Shown piece by piece: positions 15,879 through 24,103 of a DNA stretch of 64,000 nt. How positions within the stretch are numbered: position 1 is the stretch's first letter; every line of letters starts with the position of its first letter. Position numbers and translations under genes: made by a program. Under the pieces are notes generated by a model. That model did not search any database, was not told the origin of the DNA, and saw only the letters and a list, made by a program, of their open reading frames with translations. Source of the DNA: Pseudactinotalea suaedae (GTDB taxonomy: Bacteria > Actinomycetota > Actinomycetes > Actinomycetales > Beutenbergiaceae); assembly GCF_009733815.1 (NCBI RefSeq), contig NZ_WNXY01000003.1:372001-436000 (forward strand). The letters are read 5' to 3'.

Positions 15879-17255
15879 TCAGCCGATGACGCTGCCGGCG
15901 GCGACGTCCTCGGCCGCGCCCGTGTCGGTGAGCGTAGCTGCGCCCTCCACCCGCACGTCGGGCCCGAAGGTCCAGTCACCCGTCACCGTCAGCGAGGTGG
16001 CCTCGCGCAGGCTCGGGGCCCCCTGCGCGAACCGCGTCTCGAAGTCGTCAATCTTCTTGAAGTACCGGCTGTCGAGGTCGATCGCGGGGATCGCGGCGGC
16101 CTGCGTGAGGCGGCCGTCGTCGCCCAGGTCGTAGACGTCCGAGCGCAGCAGCAGCAGCTCGTTCGTGGTCTTGACCGGGAGGAACCGTTCGCGCCCGACG
16201 GCGATCGCCGTCGCGCCCTCGAACACCTCGACGGCGGTGCCCATCGCCGACTCGACCTGGATCACCTCGGGGGAGCTGGAGTCGGCGGGGTCGACCGTCT
16301 TGACGTTCTTGATCAGCGGCAGCCCGAGCACGCCGTCGCGCTCGGTCAGCACCTGGTGCAGGACGCGCAGGTCGAACCACAGGTTGTTGGTGTGGAAGTA
16401 CGGGTGGACGTGCTCATCGGTGAAGAAGTGCATGTCCTCGTCGGGCGTCATCGCCGTATCCCGCAGGATCAGCTGGCCATCGGACTTCCGGATCGCGAGG
16501 TGCCCGCCCTTGCGGTCGTTCACCGTCCGGGTGCACACCTCGGCCGCGTACGGCGCACCGGACGCCGCGAACCAGCCGGCGATCTGCGCGCTCGGGCTGG
16601 CACCGAGGTTGTCGGCGTTGGAGACCGAGGCGTAGGTGAACCCCTGGTCGAGCAACGCCTCCAGCACTCCGGAGCCGAGCAGCGAGGGGTACAGGTCCCC
16701 GTGCCCCGGGGGGCACCACTCGAGCGCGGGGTCGGCCGGCCAGTCCACCGGGGTCAGGTCCGCGGCGAGCAGCTTGGGTTCCTTGCTCTGGAGGAAGTCG
16801 AGCGGGAGGCCGTCGACCGGGAGGTCGGGGTGTGCCGACAACGCCGCCAGCGTGTCGTCCTGGGTCCGGAACGAGTTCATGAACAGCAGCGGCAGCCGCG
16901 CACCGGTCGCGGCCCGGGTGCTGCGGACCTGCTGCACGATCAGGTCGAGGAAGGACTGGCCGTCACGGACCGGCAGCAGCGACTTCGCCTTGTCCATACC
17001 CATCGAGGTGCCCAGGCCACCGTTGAGCTTGATGACCACGGTGGCGTCCAGGGCGGCGGCGGCATCGGCGTCGGAGATCTCGACCTCGCTCAGCTGGGGC
17101 ACCTCCAGCAGCGGGTCGATCGTCGACTCCGGGATCAGGCCGGTCGCGCCCTCCTCCAGCAGTCGGTAGTAGTGGCTGAAGACCTCGATCGCCACCGGGC
17201 TGACCCCGGCCTCAGCCATCTTCTCGCGCGACTGCTGCAGACCCGATTCGCTCAT
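15879..17255 (-). CDS. UTP-glucose-1-phosphate uridylyltransferase (eukaryote-type UDPGP family)
   Basis: This 458-aa protein makes UDP-glucose from UTP and glucose 1-phosphate for cell-wall and storage polysaccharides. It belongs to the UDPGP family found in eukaryotes and some actinobacteria, not to the bacterial GalU family. The nucleotide-binding signature KLNGGLGTSMGMDKAKSLLP (about residues 76-95) is intact. So are CPPGHGDLYPSLLGSG, the NADNLGA uridine-site motif, and ERFLPVKTTNELLLLRSD. A left-handed beta-helix-like C-terminus (VTGDWTFGPDVRVEGAATL) follows. The ATG at 17255 (MSESGLQQ) is chosen over an upstream in-frame start. It is the last gene before a convergent junction with yaaA. 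Confidence 0.9.
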   Translation of the reverse strand: MSESGLQQSREKMAEAGVSPVAIEVFSHYYRLLEEGATGLIPESTIDPLLEVPQLSEVEISDADAAAALDATVVIKLNGGLGTSMGMDKAKSLLPVRDGQSFLDLIVQQVRSTRAATGARLPLLFMNSFRTQDDTLAALSAHPDLPVDGLPLDFLQSKEPKLLAADLTPVDWPADPALEWCPPGHGDLYPSLLGSGVLEALLDQGFTYASVSNADNLGASPSAQIAGWFAASGAPYAAEVCTRTVNDRKGGHLAIRKSDGQLILRDTAMTPDEDMHFFTDEHVHPYFHTNNLWFDLRVLHQVLTERDGVLGLPLIKNVKTVDPADSSSPEVIQVESAMGTAVEVFEGATAIAVGRERFLPVKTTNELLLLRSDVYDLGDDGRLTQAAAIPAIDLDSRYFKKIDDFETRFAQGAPSLREATSLTVTGDWTFGPDVRVEGAATLTDTGAAEDVAAGSVIG

Positions 17256-17304
17256 GGCGACGATCGTAGGGCGGCGCACCGCCGGCACCCAACGCCGGGG
17301 AAGG

Positions 17305-17820
17305 TCAGTCGTCCTCGTTGGCCTTGGCCGCCGCGCCCGCCTCGTCGCCGAACAGCAGCTCGGTCATGACGACGTGCACCCGCTCGACGTCGGGCACGTC
17401 GTAGAGGCTGACCGGGGCCTCGGCCGCGGTGGTGAGCGTCAGCGTGCCGCAGCCGAGGATCCGGTCCAGCAGGCTGCGGTTGTAGGTGACGTTGTTGATG
17501 CGGGACAGCGGGAGGTCGTGACCCGACTTGTTGATGATGCCCTTGCGGGTGATCACGCGCCGGTCGGTCAGGGTGTAGGTCGTGGTGCGCCAGCGCAGGA
17601 ACGGCACCAGCACCAGGATCACGAACAGCACGGCGACGACGACCCCGACGACCCACGTCCCCGCGGGCGTCCACGACGCCGGCATGAAGGCCATCGAGAC
17701 CCACGTCAGCGCGGCGAGGAACAGCAGCCCCAGGACCGGCAGGATGAGGTCCTTGCCGTGCGTGCGCATGTGGAGGATGACGTCCTCGTCAGCACCCAGG
17801 AACTTCTGCGGCAGGCCCAT
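17305..17820 (-). CDS. Bacterial PH-like (DUF304/YdbS-type) membrane protein
   Basis: This 171-aa protein has two adjacent membrane helices (about residues 25-72). They are followed by a bacterial pleckstrin-homology-like domain: YTLTDRRVITRKGIINKSGHDLPLSRINNVTYNRSLLDRILGCGTL is its classical core, shown in the sequence in segments around residues 82-127. Such proteins are often found in actinobacteria near envelope or housekeeping genes; molecular function is not established. It lies upstream of the UGPase gene with a 49-bp gap and downstream of the lipoprotein gene with a 43-bp gap, all on the minus strand. Confidence 0.83.
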   Translation of the reverse strand: MGLPQKFLGADEDVILHMRTHGKDLILPVLGLLFLAALTWVSMAFMPASWTPAGTWVVGVVVAVLFVILVLVPFLRWRTTTYTLTDRRVITRKGIINKSGHDLPLSRINNVTYNRSLLDRILGCGTLTLTTAAEAPVSLYDVPDVERVHVVMTELLFGDEAGAAAKANEDD

Positions 17821-17863
17821 GGCGTCATCGTGGCACAGCGAGGCCCCCAGCAGCGGGAAGACC

Positions 17864-18331
17864 TCAGCCGGAGCAGGCGCTGTCCAGGAAGTCGTCGAGG
17901 GGCTGGGCGCTGCCCTCGGCGTCGATGACCTCGCCGGGCCCCAGCGCGTTGAGGTCGGCGAGCGTGATCTCCGGCCCGGTCACCTCCACGTCCTCGGCGG
18001 TGGCCGAGAAGGTGTAGCTGCGGTCGCTGAGCAGGCCGCCGTCGACGTCGAGGACCCAGTTGTCGGGAGGGTCGCCACCCACCCGGTAGAACGTGATGGG
18101 CTCCACGGTGCGCCCGATCCACGCCAGGGTGGGGGCGCCGTCGGGCTCCTCGGCGAACTGCGCATAGGTGACCGTGCGTCGCTGGTCGCACATCTGGACC
18201 ACGGCGACGTAGCCGTCCTCGTCGAGGCCGACGGCGGCCACACCGGCCGGGTCCGCGGAGGCACATCCCGCCAGGACAATGGGCAGGGCCAGCGCGGTCG
18301 CGGAGAGCGCTGCGAGCCTCGTACCCCTCAC
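17864..18331 (-). CDS. Putative lipoprotein
   Basis: This 155-aa exported lipoprotein has an N-terminal hydrophobic signal (LAALSATALALPIVLAGC) with a clear lipobox ending at Cys23. The mature part has no recognised family; it contains a run of beta-like segments (YVAVVQMCDQRRTVTYAQF, WVLDVDGGLLSDRSYTFSAT) and two further Cys residues that could form a disulfide. The GTG start overlaps the upstream stop codon as GTGA (18328-18331), indicating translational coupling to the DUF-type membrane gene before it. Function is unknown. Confidence 0.75.
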   Translation of the reverse strand: MRGTRLAALSATALALPIVLAGCASADPAGVAAVGLDEDGYVAVVQMCDQRRTVTYAQFAEEPDGAPTLAWIGRTVEPITFYRVGGDPPDNWVLDVDGGLLSDRSYTFSATAEDVEVTGPEITLADLNALGPGEVIDAEGSAQPLDDFLDSACSG

Positions 18332-19029
18332 GCCGTGCTCGCCAGCGGGTCGTAACCCACCTCGAGCCACAGGTGGCGGGGGATCAGGTCCTGGATCCCG
18401 TACAGGGTGTTGACGTAGACGTCGATCGCCTCGATGCGCTGGCTGCCGCTGACCGCGATGAAGATGTCGTTGCCCTCGACCGTGATGCTCCGGCCGAGCG
18501 CGTCGGGCGCCATCAGGCGGTCCATCATCCGCGGGTGGATGAAGTCGTAGGCGAACCGGCCCTCGGGTCCCTGCACGCGCCAGGCGTCGTTGAACGCCTT
18601 CGACTCGAACCTGATGTCCTGGCCGCCGAAGAACTTGGCGACGCCGGCGCCCATGCCGTCCGGGCTGAGCTGCAACCACGGGAGCCGCGCCGGGAGGCTG
18701 AGGGCGACGACGTGATAGGTGTGCGTGGTCCGGTTCTTCCCGCTCCCGGTCGTGTACTGGTACTGCAGCGAGACCACGTGCCTGCCGTGGAAGCTGCCGG
18801 TCAGCACGTTCTGCGCACGCCGGCTGTGACCGCGCCGGAAGGGCGCCGACTGCCACCGGTGAACCAGTCCCGGGACGTTGCGGTGATAGGTCCAGCCGCG
18901 GGAGGCGGCCCAGGCCTGCGCAGCCTCGCGCTGCTTCTTGCCCCAGTACCACGCCCACCAGATCCCACCCGCGGCGAGCGCCACGAACAGCAACGGGAAG
19001 AGGGCGCCGAACCCTGCGTCGATGTGCAT
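18328..19029 (-). CDS. Single-pass membrane protein of unknown function
   Basis: This 233-aa protein has one N-terminal membrane helix (LFPLLFVALAAGGIWWAWYW). The soluble domain begins AAQAWAASRGWTYHRNVPGL, which resembles the opening of many actinobacterial proteins in which a TM precedes a domain comparing with DUF3137-like folds. The ATG at 19029 is strongly supported by the Shine-Dalgarno AAGGAGGT eight bases upstream, so the 27 further in-frame codons are excluded. It is translationally coupled to the following lipoprotein gene. Both are probably one envelope-associated unit; no enzyme motif is visible. Confidence 0.72.
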   Translation of the reverse strand: MHIDAGFGALFPLLFVALAAGGIWWAWYWGKKQREAAQAWAASRGWTYHRNVPGLVHRWQSAPFRRGHSRRAQNVLTGSFHGRHVVSLQYQYTTGSGKNRTTHTYHVVALSLPARLPWLQLSPDGMGAGVAKFFGGQDIRFESKAFNDAWRVQGPEGRFAYDFIHPRMMDRLMAPDALGRSITVEGNDIFIAVSGSQRIEAIDVYVNTLYGIQDLIPRHLWLEVGYDPLASTA

Positions 19030-19118
19030 TCCCGTCACCTCCTTCCCGGCGAGGGTAACAACGGGTCGTGTCCCGCAATTGCCGTGACGACGGGGAGGCC
19101 TACCCGTCATCCTGAGCC

Positions 19119-20228
19119 ATGAGCTACCGGATCATCGACGTTCCTGTGCCTACCTCCGCCGGCGCCGAGCCCAGCTGGGAGGTCCGCGCCGTCGCCGAGC
19201 TGTCCTCAGTCCTCGACGCCGAGGTGTGGGGCAACGACGACTTCGCCGTCACTCCGGAGCAGGTCGCCGCGGGTCTGCTCCATCAGGAGACCCACCTCAA
19301 GCTCCGCACGCTCGCGGTGCCGTCCGAGATCGAGCACCCCTCGGCCGAGGACGTCGTCGGTATCGCCGCCACCTGGATCCCGCTGGAGGACAACACCTCG
19401 AGCGCCAGTGTCTGGGTCGGTACGCGGGCCGACGCCCGCCGCCGCGGCGCCGGGGAGGCACTCTGGCAGCATGCGCTGGCGCAGGTGCGCGAGCACGGCC
19501 GCACGGTGGTGCAGTGCTGGTCCGGGTACGGCGTCGAGCCGGCCGCCGACGACCCGGACGCCCTGACCGCACCGACCGGTGCCGGCCGCGTGCCCGGTGC
19601 CGACCTCGGCACCCGGTTCGCGCTGGCGCACGGGTTCCGGCTCGAGCAGGCGGAGCGGCACTCGCTGCTCGACCTGCCCGTCGATCCCGAGACGCTGGCC
19701 GCGTTCCGCGCCGACGCCGAGGTCAAGGCGGGTGCCGACTACGAGCTGATCGCCTGGGACGACACGGTCCCCGAGGAGTGGGTCGAGTCCTACTGCGTGC
19801 TGCTGCGCAGCATGAGCACGGACGCTCCCTCGGCCGGTCTGACGTGGGAGGAGGAGAGCTGGACGCCGGAGCGCGTGCGCACCCAGGAGGCCAGCCTGGC
19901 CGATCAGGGCATGCACACGATCGTGGTCGCCGCCCTGCACCGCCCCTCGGGCGAGCTCGCCGGGTACACCTCGCTCGAGACGGAGGAGGGCAAGCCCGAG
20001 CCGGTGTACCAGGACAACACGATCGTCCGGGCGGATCACCGCGGACACCGCCTCGGCATGCTGATGAAGGCGGCGAACCTGCAGCGGCTCGCGGAGACGT
20101 ACCCGCGCGCGGAGCGGGTGCACACCTGGAACGCCGAGGAGAACGACTACATGCTGAGCATCAACGTCGCGCTGGGGTTCCGCCCCGCCGGCGGCGCCGC
20201 CGCGTGGGAGCTCAAGCTCGACGGCTGA
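19119..20228 (+). CDS. GNAT family N-acetyltransferase (tandem domain)
   Basis: This 369-aa protein has two GNAT-like halves. The N-terminal half contains ASVWVGTRADARRRGAGEAL (about residues 97-116), an acetyl-CoA pyrophosphate-binding R/QxxGxG/A loop. The C-terminal half contains IVRADHRGHRLGMLMKAANL (about 307-326), followed by the motif B region TWNAEENDYMLSINVALGFRP. The C-terminal domain has the better conserved motifs. The layout recalls MshD-like and other tandem actinobacterial acetyltransferases, but the acceptor substrate is unknown. The ATG start overlaps nothing and follows the divergent minus-strand gene by 89 bp. Confidence 0.83.
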   Translation: MSYRIIDVPVPTSAGAEPSWEVRAVAELSSVLDAEVWGNDDFAVTPEQVAAGLLHQETHLKLRTLAVPSEIEHPSAEDVVGIAATWIPLEDNTSSASVWVGTRADARRRGAGEALWQHALAQVREHGRTVVQCWSGYGVEPAADDPDALTAPTGAGRVPGADLGTRFALAHGFRLEQAERHSLLDLPVDPETLAAFRADAEVKAGADYELIAWDDTVPEEWVESYCVLLRSMSTDAPSAGLTWEEESWTPERVRTQEASLADQGMHTIVVAALHRPSGELAGYTSLETEEGKPEPVYQDNTIVRADHRGHRLGMLMKAANLQRLAETYPRAERVHTWNAEENDYMLSINVALGFRPAGGAAAWELKLDG

Positions 20229-20243
20229 TCGCCGCCGACGCCC

Positions 20244-21101
20244 TCAGGCAGCGGCTGCCCGCACCTCGATCAGGGTCTTCCACGGGTCGTCGAACCGGAG
20301 CGTCTCGCCGTCGTGCCGGGTCTCGACCGCCGCGGAGCGCAGGCGGGAGACCAGCGCCTCGACGTCGTCCGACGTCGGGAGCTCGATGCTGACCTGACCC
20401 AGGCCGAGGGAGGCTGCGCGAGGACCGGCGCCCTGGCTGTTCCAGGTGTTCATGCCGATGTGGTGGTGGTAGCCGCCGGCGGCGACGAAGAGCGCCTGCG
20501 AGCCGTACCGGTTCATCACGTCGAAGCCGAGCACGCCCGAGTAGAACTGCTCGGCGAGCGCGATATCGCCGACCTGCAGGTGCACGTGACCGATCACGGC
20601 GCCGTCGGCGTCGGGTGCGGGCGCGGCCGGCAGGTGGGTCTGCAGGAAGTCGTTCGGGTCGAGGTAGAGCGACGCCATCTCGACGCCGCCGCCGCTCGTC
20701 CGCGTCCACTCCTCGCGCGGGCGGTCGACGTACAGCTCGACGCCGTTGCCCTCCGGGTCGTCGAAGTAGAACGCCTCCGAGACCAGGTGGTCGGCGCTGC
20801 CGGTGAAGCTGCGCGGCGCGAACCGCGCGGTGCCGGCGACCGCCCGAGCGAGGCTCGGCCGGTCGGCGAAGAGAATCGCCGTGTGGAACAGGCCGGCGTC
20901 ACCGCGCTCGAACTCGGGCAGGTCGGAGCGCTGCACGAGCCGCATGATCTGCTCGCCGCCGCGGCCCAGTACGGCCTCGGGGCCGTCGTGGCGCAGCACG
21001 TCGAGGCCGACGCCCTCGGCGTAGTAGGCGAGCACGCGGTCGAGGTCGCGGACCAGCAGCTCGACGTCGCCCATCGCTGTGCTCTGTGCCAACCGGTCCA
21101 T
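20244..21101 (-). CDS. VOC family protein, catechol 2,3-dioxygenase-like
   Basis: This 285-aa protein has two vicinal-oxygen-chelate modules. The first (about residues 10-130) ends in YFDDPEGNGVELYVDRPREEW with the metal-ligand Glu. The second (about 155-280) begins IGHVHLQVGDIALAEQFYSG, with metal-ligand His in GHVHLQV. This arrangement matches the CatE/MhqO-type extradiol dioxygenases that cleave hydroquinones or catechols, often induced by quinone stress. The ATG at 21101 is preferred over an upstream in-frame start because a GGAGGA Shine-Dalgarno lies 6 bases before it. Substrate is inferred from family only. It converges with the GNAT gene. Confidence 0.83.
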   Translation of the reverse strand: MDRLAQSTAMGDVELLVRDLDRVLAYYAEGVGLDVLRHDGPEAVLGRGGEQIMRLVQRSDLPEFERGDAGLFHTAILFADRPSLARAVAGTARFAPRSFTGSADHLVSEAFYFDDPEGNGVELYVDRPREEWTRTSGGGVEMASLYLDPNDFLQTHLPAAPAPDADGAVIGHVHLQVGDIALAEQFYSGVLGFDVMNRYGSQALFVAAGGYHHHIGMNTWNSQGAGPRAASLGLGQVSIELPTSDDVEALVSRLRSAAVETRHDGETLRFDDPWKTLIEVRAAAA

Positions 21102-21140
21102 CAGTCGTCCTCCGTGTCGTGCAGCCCGCCCCGAGTGGCG

Positions 21141-21175
21141 ATCTGATTTAGTATTCAACTACTGTACCGCGGCGG
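21141..21175 (-). promoter_or_regulatory. AT-rich promoter/operator candidate upstream of the VOC gene
   Basis: An AT-rich island in GC-rich surroundings contains the dyad TAGT-N5-ACTA (about 21150-21162). On the minus strand it reads TAGTTGAATACTAAATC, offering a -10-like TACTAA. Arms are only 4 bp, so the operator call is tentative. MarR-type repressors often control such dioxygenase genes, but no regulator gene is adjacent. Confidence 0.35.
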
Positions 21176-21269
21176 GTCGCCGTCGTCCAGGCCCAGGACT
21201 GTGAGGTCGCACTCCTGGCTCGAGCGACCTCGGCGGAGGGCTGAGTCAGGAGGGGCTGAGGCGAGTCCG

Positions 21270-22220
21270 TCAGAGCCGGATCGCGCCGCCGACCTCGATC
21301 ACGAGCCCGACGGCGGAGCCCGGCTCGATCTCGGCCTCGCCGGTGCGGGCCCGCACCTGTCCCCACCCCTCGACGTCGACCAGGGCGAGCCGCTCGCCCC
21401 GTGCGAAGGTCAGGCCCGCGACGACACCCTCGACCTGCGCGACCTCGCCCGACCCGGCCACCCGCAGCGCGCGCGGGCCGAGGGCGAGCGAGCCGCCGTC
21501 GTCGGCGGTCACGACGCGGTAGCCCAGGAACGCGGCGGCCTCGGCATCGGTCGGGGCGGCCCAGAGCTCGTCCGGGGAGCCGGTCTGGATCACGCGTCCG
21601 GCACGCATGAGGGCGACCCGGTGCGCGACCGTGAACGCCTCGTCGTGGTCGTGCGTGACGTACACGGCGGTGGTGCCGGTGGCGCGCAGGATCCCGGCGA
21701 TCTCCACCGCGAGACGCTCGCGCAGGCCTCGGTCGAGAGCGGACAGCGGCTCGTCGAGCAGCAGCAACCGCGGTTGCGGAGCGAGCGCACGCGCGAGCGC
21801 GACCCGCTGCTGCTCCCCGCCCGAGAGCGTGCTGATCGGGCGCCGCTCGTACCCGGCGAGCCCGACGAGCTCCAGCAGCTCGGCCACCCGCGCGCGGTCG
21901 CGACGGCCCGCCATCTGCAGCCCGAACGCCACGTTCCCGGCGACGTCGCGGTGCGGGAACAGCTGACCGTCCTGGAACATCAGGCCGAAGCCGCGGCGGT
22001 GCACCGGCACCTCGGCGAGATCCTGACCCTCCCAGCGCACGCGTCCGGCCGCCAGCGGTTCCAGCCCGGCGACCGCGCGCAGCAACGACGACTTGCCGCA
22101 GCCGGAGGGACCGAGCAGTGCGAGCACCTCACCGGCCGCCATCTCGAGGCTGACCTCGTCGACCGCCGGTGCGGCTGCTCTCTCGTAGACGACGCTCACG
22201 CCGTCGATGCGAAGCGACAT
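21270..22220 (-). CDS. Thiamine-type ABC transporter ATP-binding protein
   Basis: This 316-aa ATPase has Walker A GPSGCGKSS (about residues 37-45), Q-loop MFQDGQLFPH, ABC signature LSGGEQQR, Walker B LLLLDEPLSALD and H-loop VTHDHDEA, all intact. A C-terminal TOBE-like domain (about 235-316) follows. It starts directly at the end of the permease gene with no gap. With the binding protein and permease it forms an iron/thiamine-class importer (ThiQ-like); the upstream TPP riboswitch makes thiamine or a derivative the likely substrate. It powers import at the cytoplasmic membrane. Confidence 0.9.
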   Translation of the reverse strand: MSLRIDGVSVVYERAAAPAVDEVSLEMAAGEVLALLGPSGCGKSSLLRAVAGLEPLAAGRVRWEGQDLAEVPVHRRGFGLMFQDGQLFPHRDVAGNVAFGLQMAGRRDRARVAELLELVGLAGYERRPISTLSGGEQQRVALARALAPQPRLLLLDEPLSALDRGLRERLAVEIAGILRATGTTAVYVTHDHDEAFTVAHRVALMRAGRVIQTGSPDELWAAPTDAEAAAFLGYRVVTADDGGSLALGPRALRVAGSGEVAQVEGVVAGLTFARGERLALVDVEGWGQVRARTGEAEIEPGSAVGLVIEVGGAIRL

Positions 22221-24098
22221 CTACCACTCCCCCGATCCGGCGCCGCCGGCGCTGCGCAGCCGTTCGGCGATCCCCATGATCGTCGCTGTCAGGAGCGCGA
22301 GCACCACCGCTGCGGCGAGCGCCATCCCGTAGTTCTCCGCGCCGGGCCGGCTGAGCAGGCGCACCACCACGACCGGCAGGGTGGGCCGGTCCGGCCGGGC
22401 GAGGAACGCCGTCGCCCCGAACTCTCCGAGCGAGACCGCGAACGCGAACCCCACCGCGAGACCGAGCGAGCGCACCAGGAACGGCCCGTCGACGTGGGCG
22501 AGCACCCGCCCGGGTGTCGCACCCAGGACGGCGGCCACCTCGCGGAGCCGGGGGTCGATCGCCCGCAGCACGGGCAGCACGGTCCGCACCACCAGCGGGA
22601 TCGCCACCACCGCCTGCGCGATCGGGATCAGCACCAGCGAGCTGCGCAGGTCGAGCGGCGGCCGGTTGAGCGTGATGAGGAAGCCGAACCCGACCGTGAC
22701 CGCCGAGACCCCCAGCGGCAGCATCACCGCGGCGTCCATGAGCCCGATAGCCCGGCGCGCGGTACGGCTGCGGGGCCGCCGCGAGACCACCAGCGCGACC
22801 AGCGTGCCGACGACGACCGCGATCACCGTGGCGTCCACCGCGGTGCGCAGCGACGTGAGCAGCGCGTCCCACACCGTCACGCTCAACGCGTTGGGACCCC
22901 CCGTCGTGCCGAGCGCCACGTAGTTGCCGAGCCCCCACCCGGACGGGGTACGGAAGCTCGCCACCAGCAGGTGGACCAGCGGGAAGGCGAGCAGGCCGAG
23001 CCCGACGGCGGCCGTCACCGCCGCCGGGACGAGGTCACCCCAGCCGGTCGCCGCGCTCGGGCGCAGCCGCAGCGGTCGCAGCCGCACCACGGTGCCGGCG
23101 AGGTGCAGAGCGCGTTCCCGGCTCCGGCGCGTGTAGGCCGAGACGGCCAGCACGACCGTGATCACCACCAGCTGCGCGACCGAGAGCACGGCGGCGGCGC
23201 GCAGGTCGAGGAACTGCGTGGTCTGGACCCAGATCTCGGTCTCGATCGTGCCGTAGCGGGTGCCGCCGAGGATCAGCACGACGCCGAACGCCGTGGCGCA
23301 GAACAGGAACACGATCGAGGCCGCCGAGGCGATCGCCGGTGCGAGCATCGGCAGCGTGACCGAGACGAACGCGCGCCACGGGGACGCCCCGAGCGCGCGC
23401 GCCGCCTCCTCGGCGCGCGGGTCGAGGCGCTCCCACAGCCCGCCGACCGTGCGCACCACGACCGCGTAGTTGAAGAACACGAGCGCGGCCACGATCGCGG
23501 CGAGGCTGCCGTCGAGGTCGAGGAAGCCCAGCGGCCCCGAGCTGGCGAGCAACGCCCGGAAGGCGACCCCGACCACCACGGTCGGCAGCACGAACGGCAC
23601 CGTCACCAGCGCCCGCAGCACGGTGCGGCCGCGGAACGTGCACCGGTACAGCACGTAGGCCGCGGGCAGACCGAGCAGCAGGGAGAACCCGGTTCCCAGG
23701 CTCGCCTGCAGCAGCGTCAGCCCGACGAACCTCCAGGTGCGGGGCCGGCCGAGCACCTCGGCGAATCCGCTCAGGTCGAGGGCGCCCTCGGTGACGAACC
23801 CGCGGGCCACGAGCGCCGCCGTCGGCCAGGCGAAGAACACCCCGAGGAACGCCAGCGGCACCACCACGGCGACCGCCCACCCGACCCAGCCGAGCGCCGC
23901 CGCCCGCGCGGCTCCACCTCGCGGCTCGCGGGCCCCGCCACGGCCACCGAGCAGGGGTTCCTGCGCGGTATCGCTGGCCATACCGGGCAGAACCCCCTGC
24001 TCGACCGCGCTGGCGGGGGCCGGGGCTGGGACGAAGGCTGTGGCAGGGTCGGCAGCCGGGTCCGGGCTGGCGGCTGGGTGGGTTCCGGGGGCAGGCAT
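22221..24098 (-). CDS. Thiamine-type ABC transporter permease (fused double-domain)
   Basis: This 625-aa permease has two transmembrane domains in tandem, as in ThiP and FbpB. Each half has an EAA-type coupling motif: EEAARALGASPWRAFVSVTLP in the first (about residue 230) and LREVAAVLGATPGRVLAHVDGP in the second (about 530), given here in part. The N-terminal 60 residues are an unusual Ala/Pro-rich low-complexity extension before TM1. The ATG at 24098 follows the binding-protein stop by 5 bp; the much longer frame upstream is antisense-like and was rejected. It works with the ATPase encoded immediately downstream. Confidence 0.9.
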   Translation of the reverse strand: MPAPGTHPAASPDPAADPATAFVPAPAPASAVEQGVLPGMASDTAQEPLLGGRGGAREPRGGAARAAALGWVGWAVAVVVPLAFLGVFFAWPTAALVARGFVTEGALDLSGFAEVLGRPRTWRFVGLTLLQASLGTGFSLLLGLPAAYVLYRCTFRGRTVLRALVTVPFVLPTVVVGVAFRALLASSGPLGFLDLDGSLAAIVAALVFFNYAVVVRTVGGLWERLDPRAEEAARALGASPWRAFVSVTLPMLAPAIASAASIVFLFCATAFGVVLILGGTRYGTIETEIWVQTTQFLDLRAAAVLSVAQLVVITVVLAVSAYTRRSRERALHLAGTVVRLRPLRLRPSAATGWGDLVPAAVTAAVGLGLLAFPLVHLLVASFRTPSGWGLGNYVALGTTGGPNALSVTVWDALLTSLRTAVDATVIAVVVGTLVALVVSRRPRSRTARRAIGLMDAAVMLPLGVSAVTVGFGFLITLNRPPLDLRSSLVLIPIAQAVVAIPLVVRTVLPVLRAIDPRLREVAAVLGATPGRVLAHVDGPFLVRSLGLAVGFAFAVSLGEFGATAFLARPDRPTLPVVVVRLLSRPGAENYGMALAAAVVLALLTATIMGIAERLRSAGGAGSGEW

Positions 24099-24103
24099 GG
24101 GGG

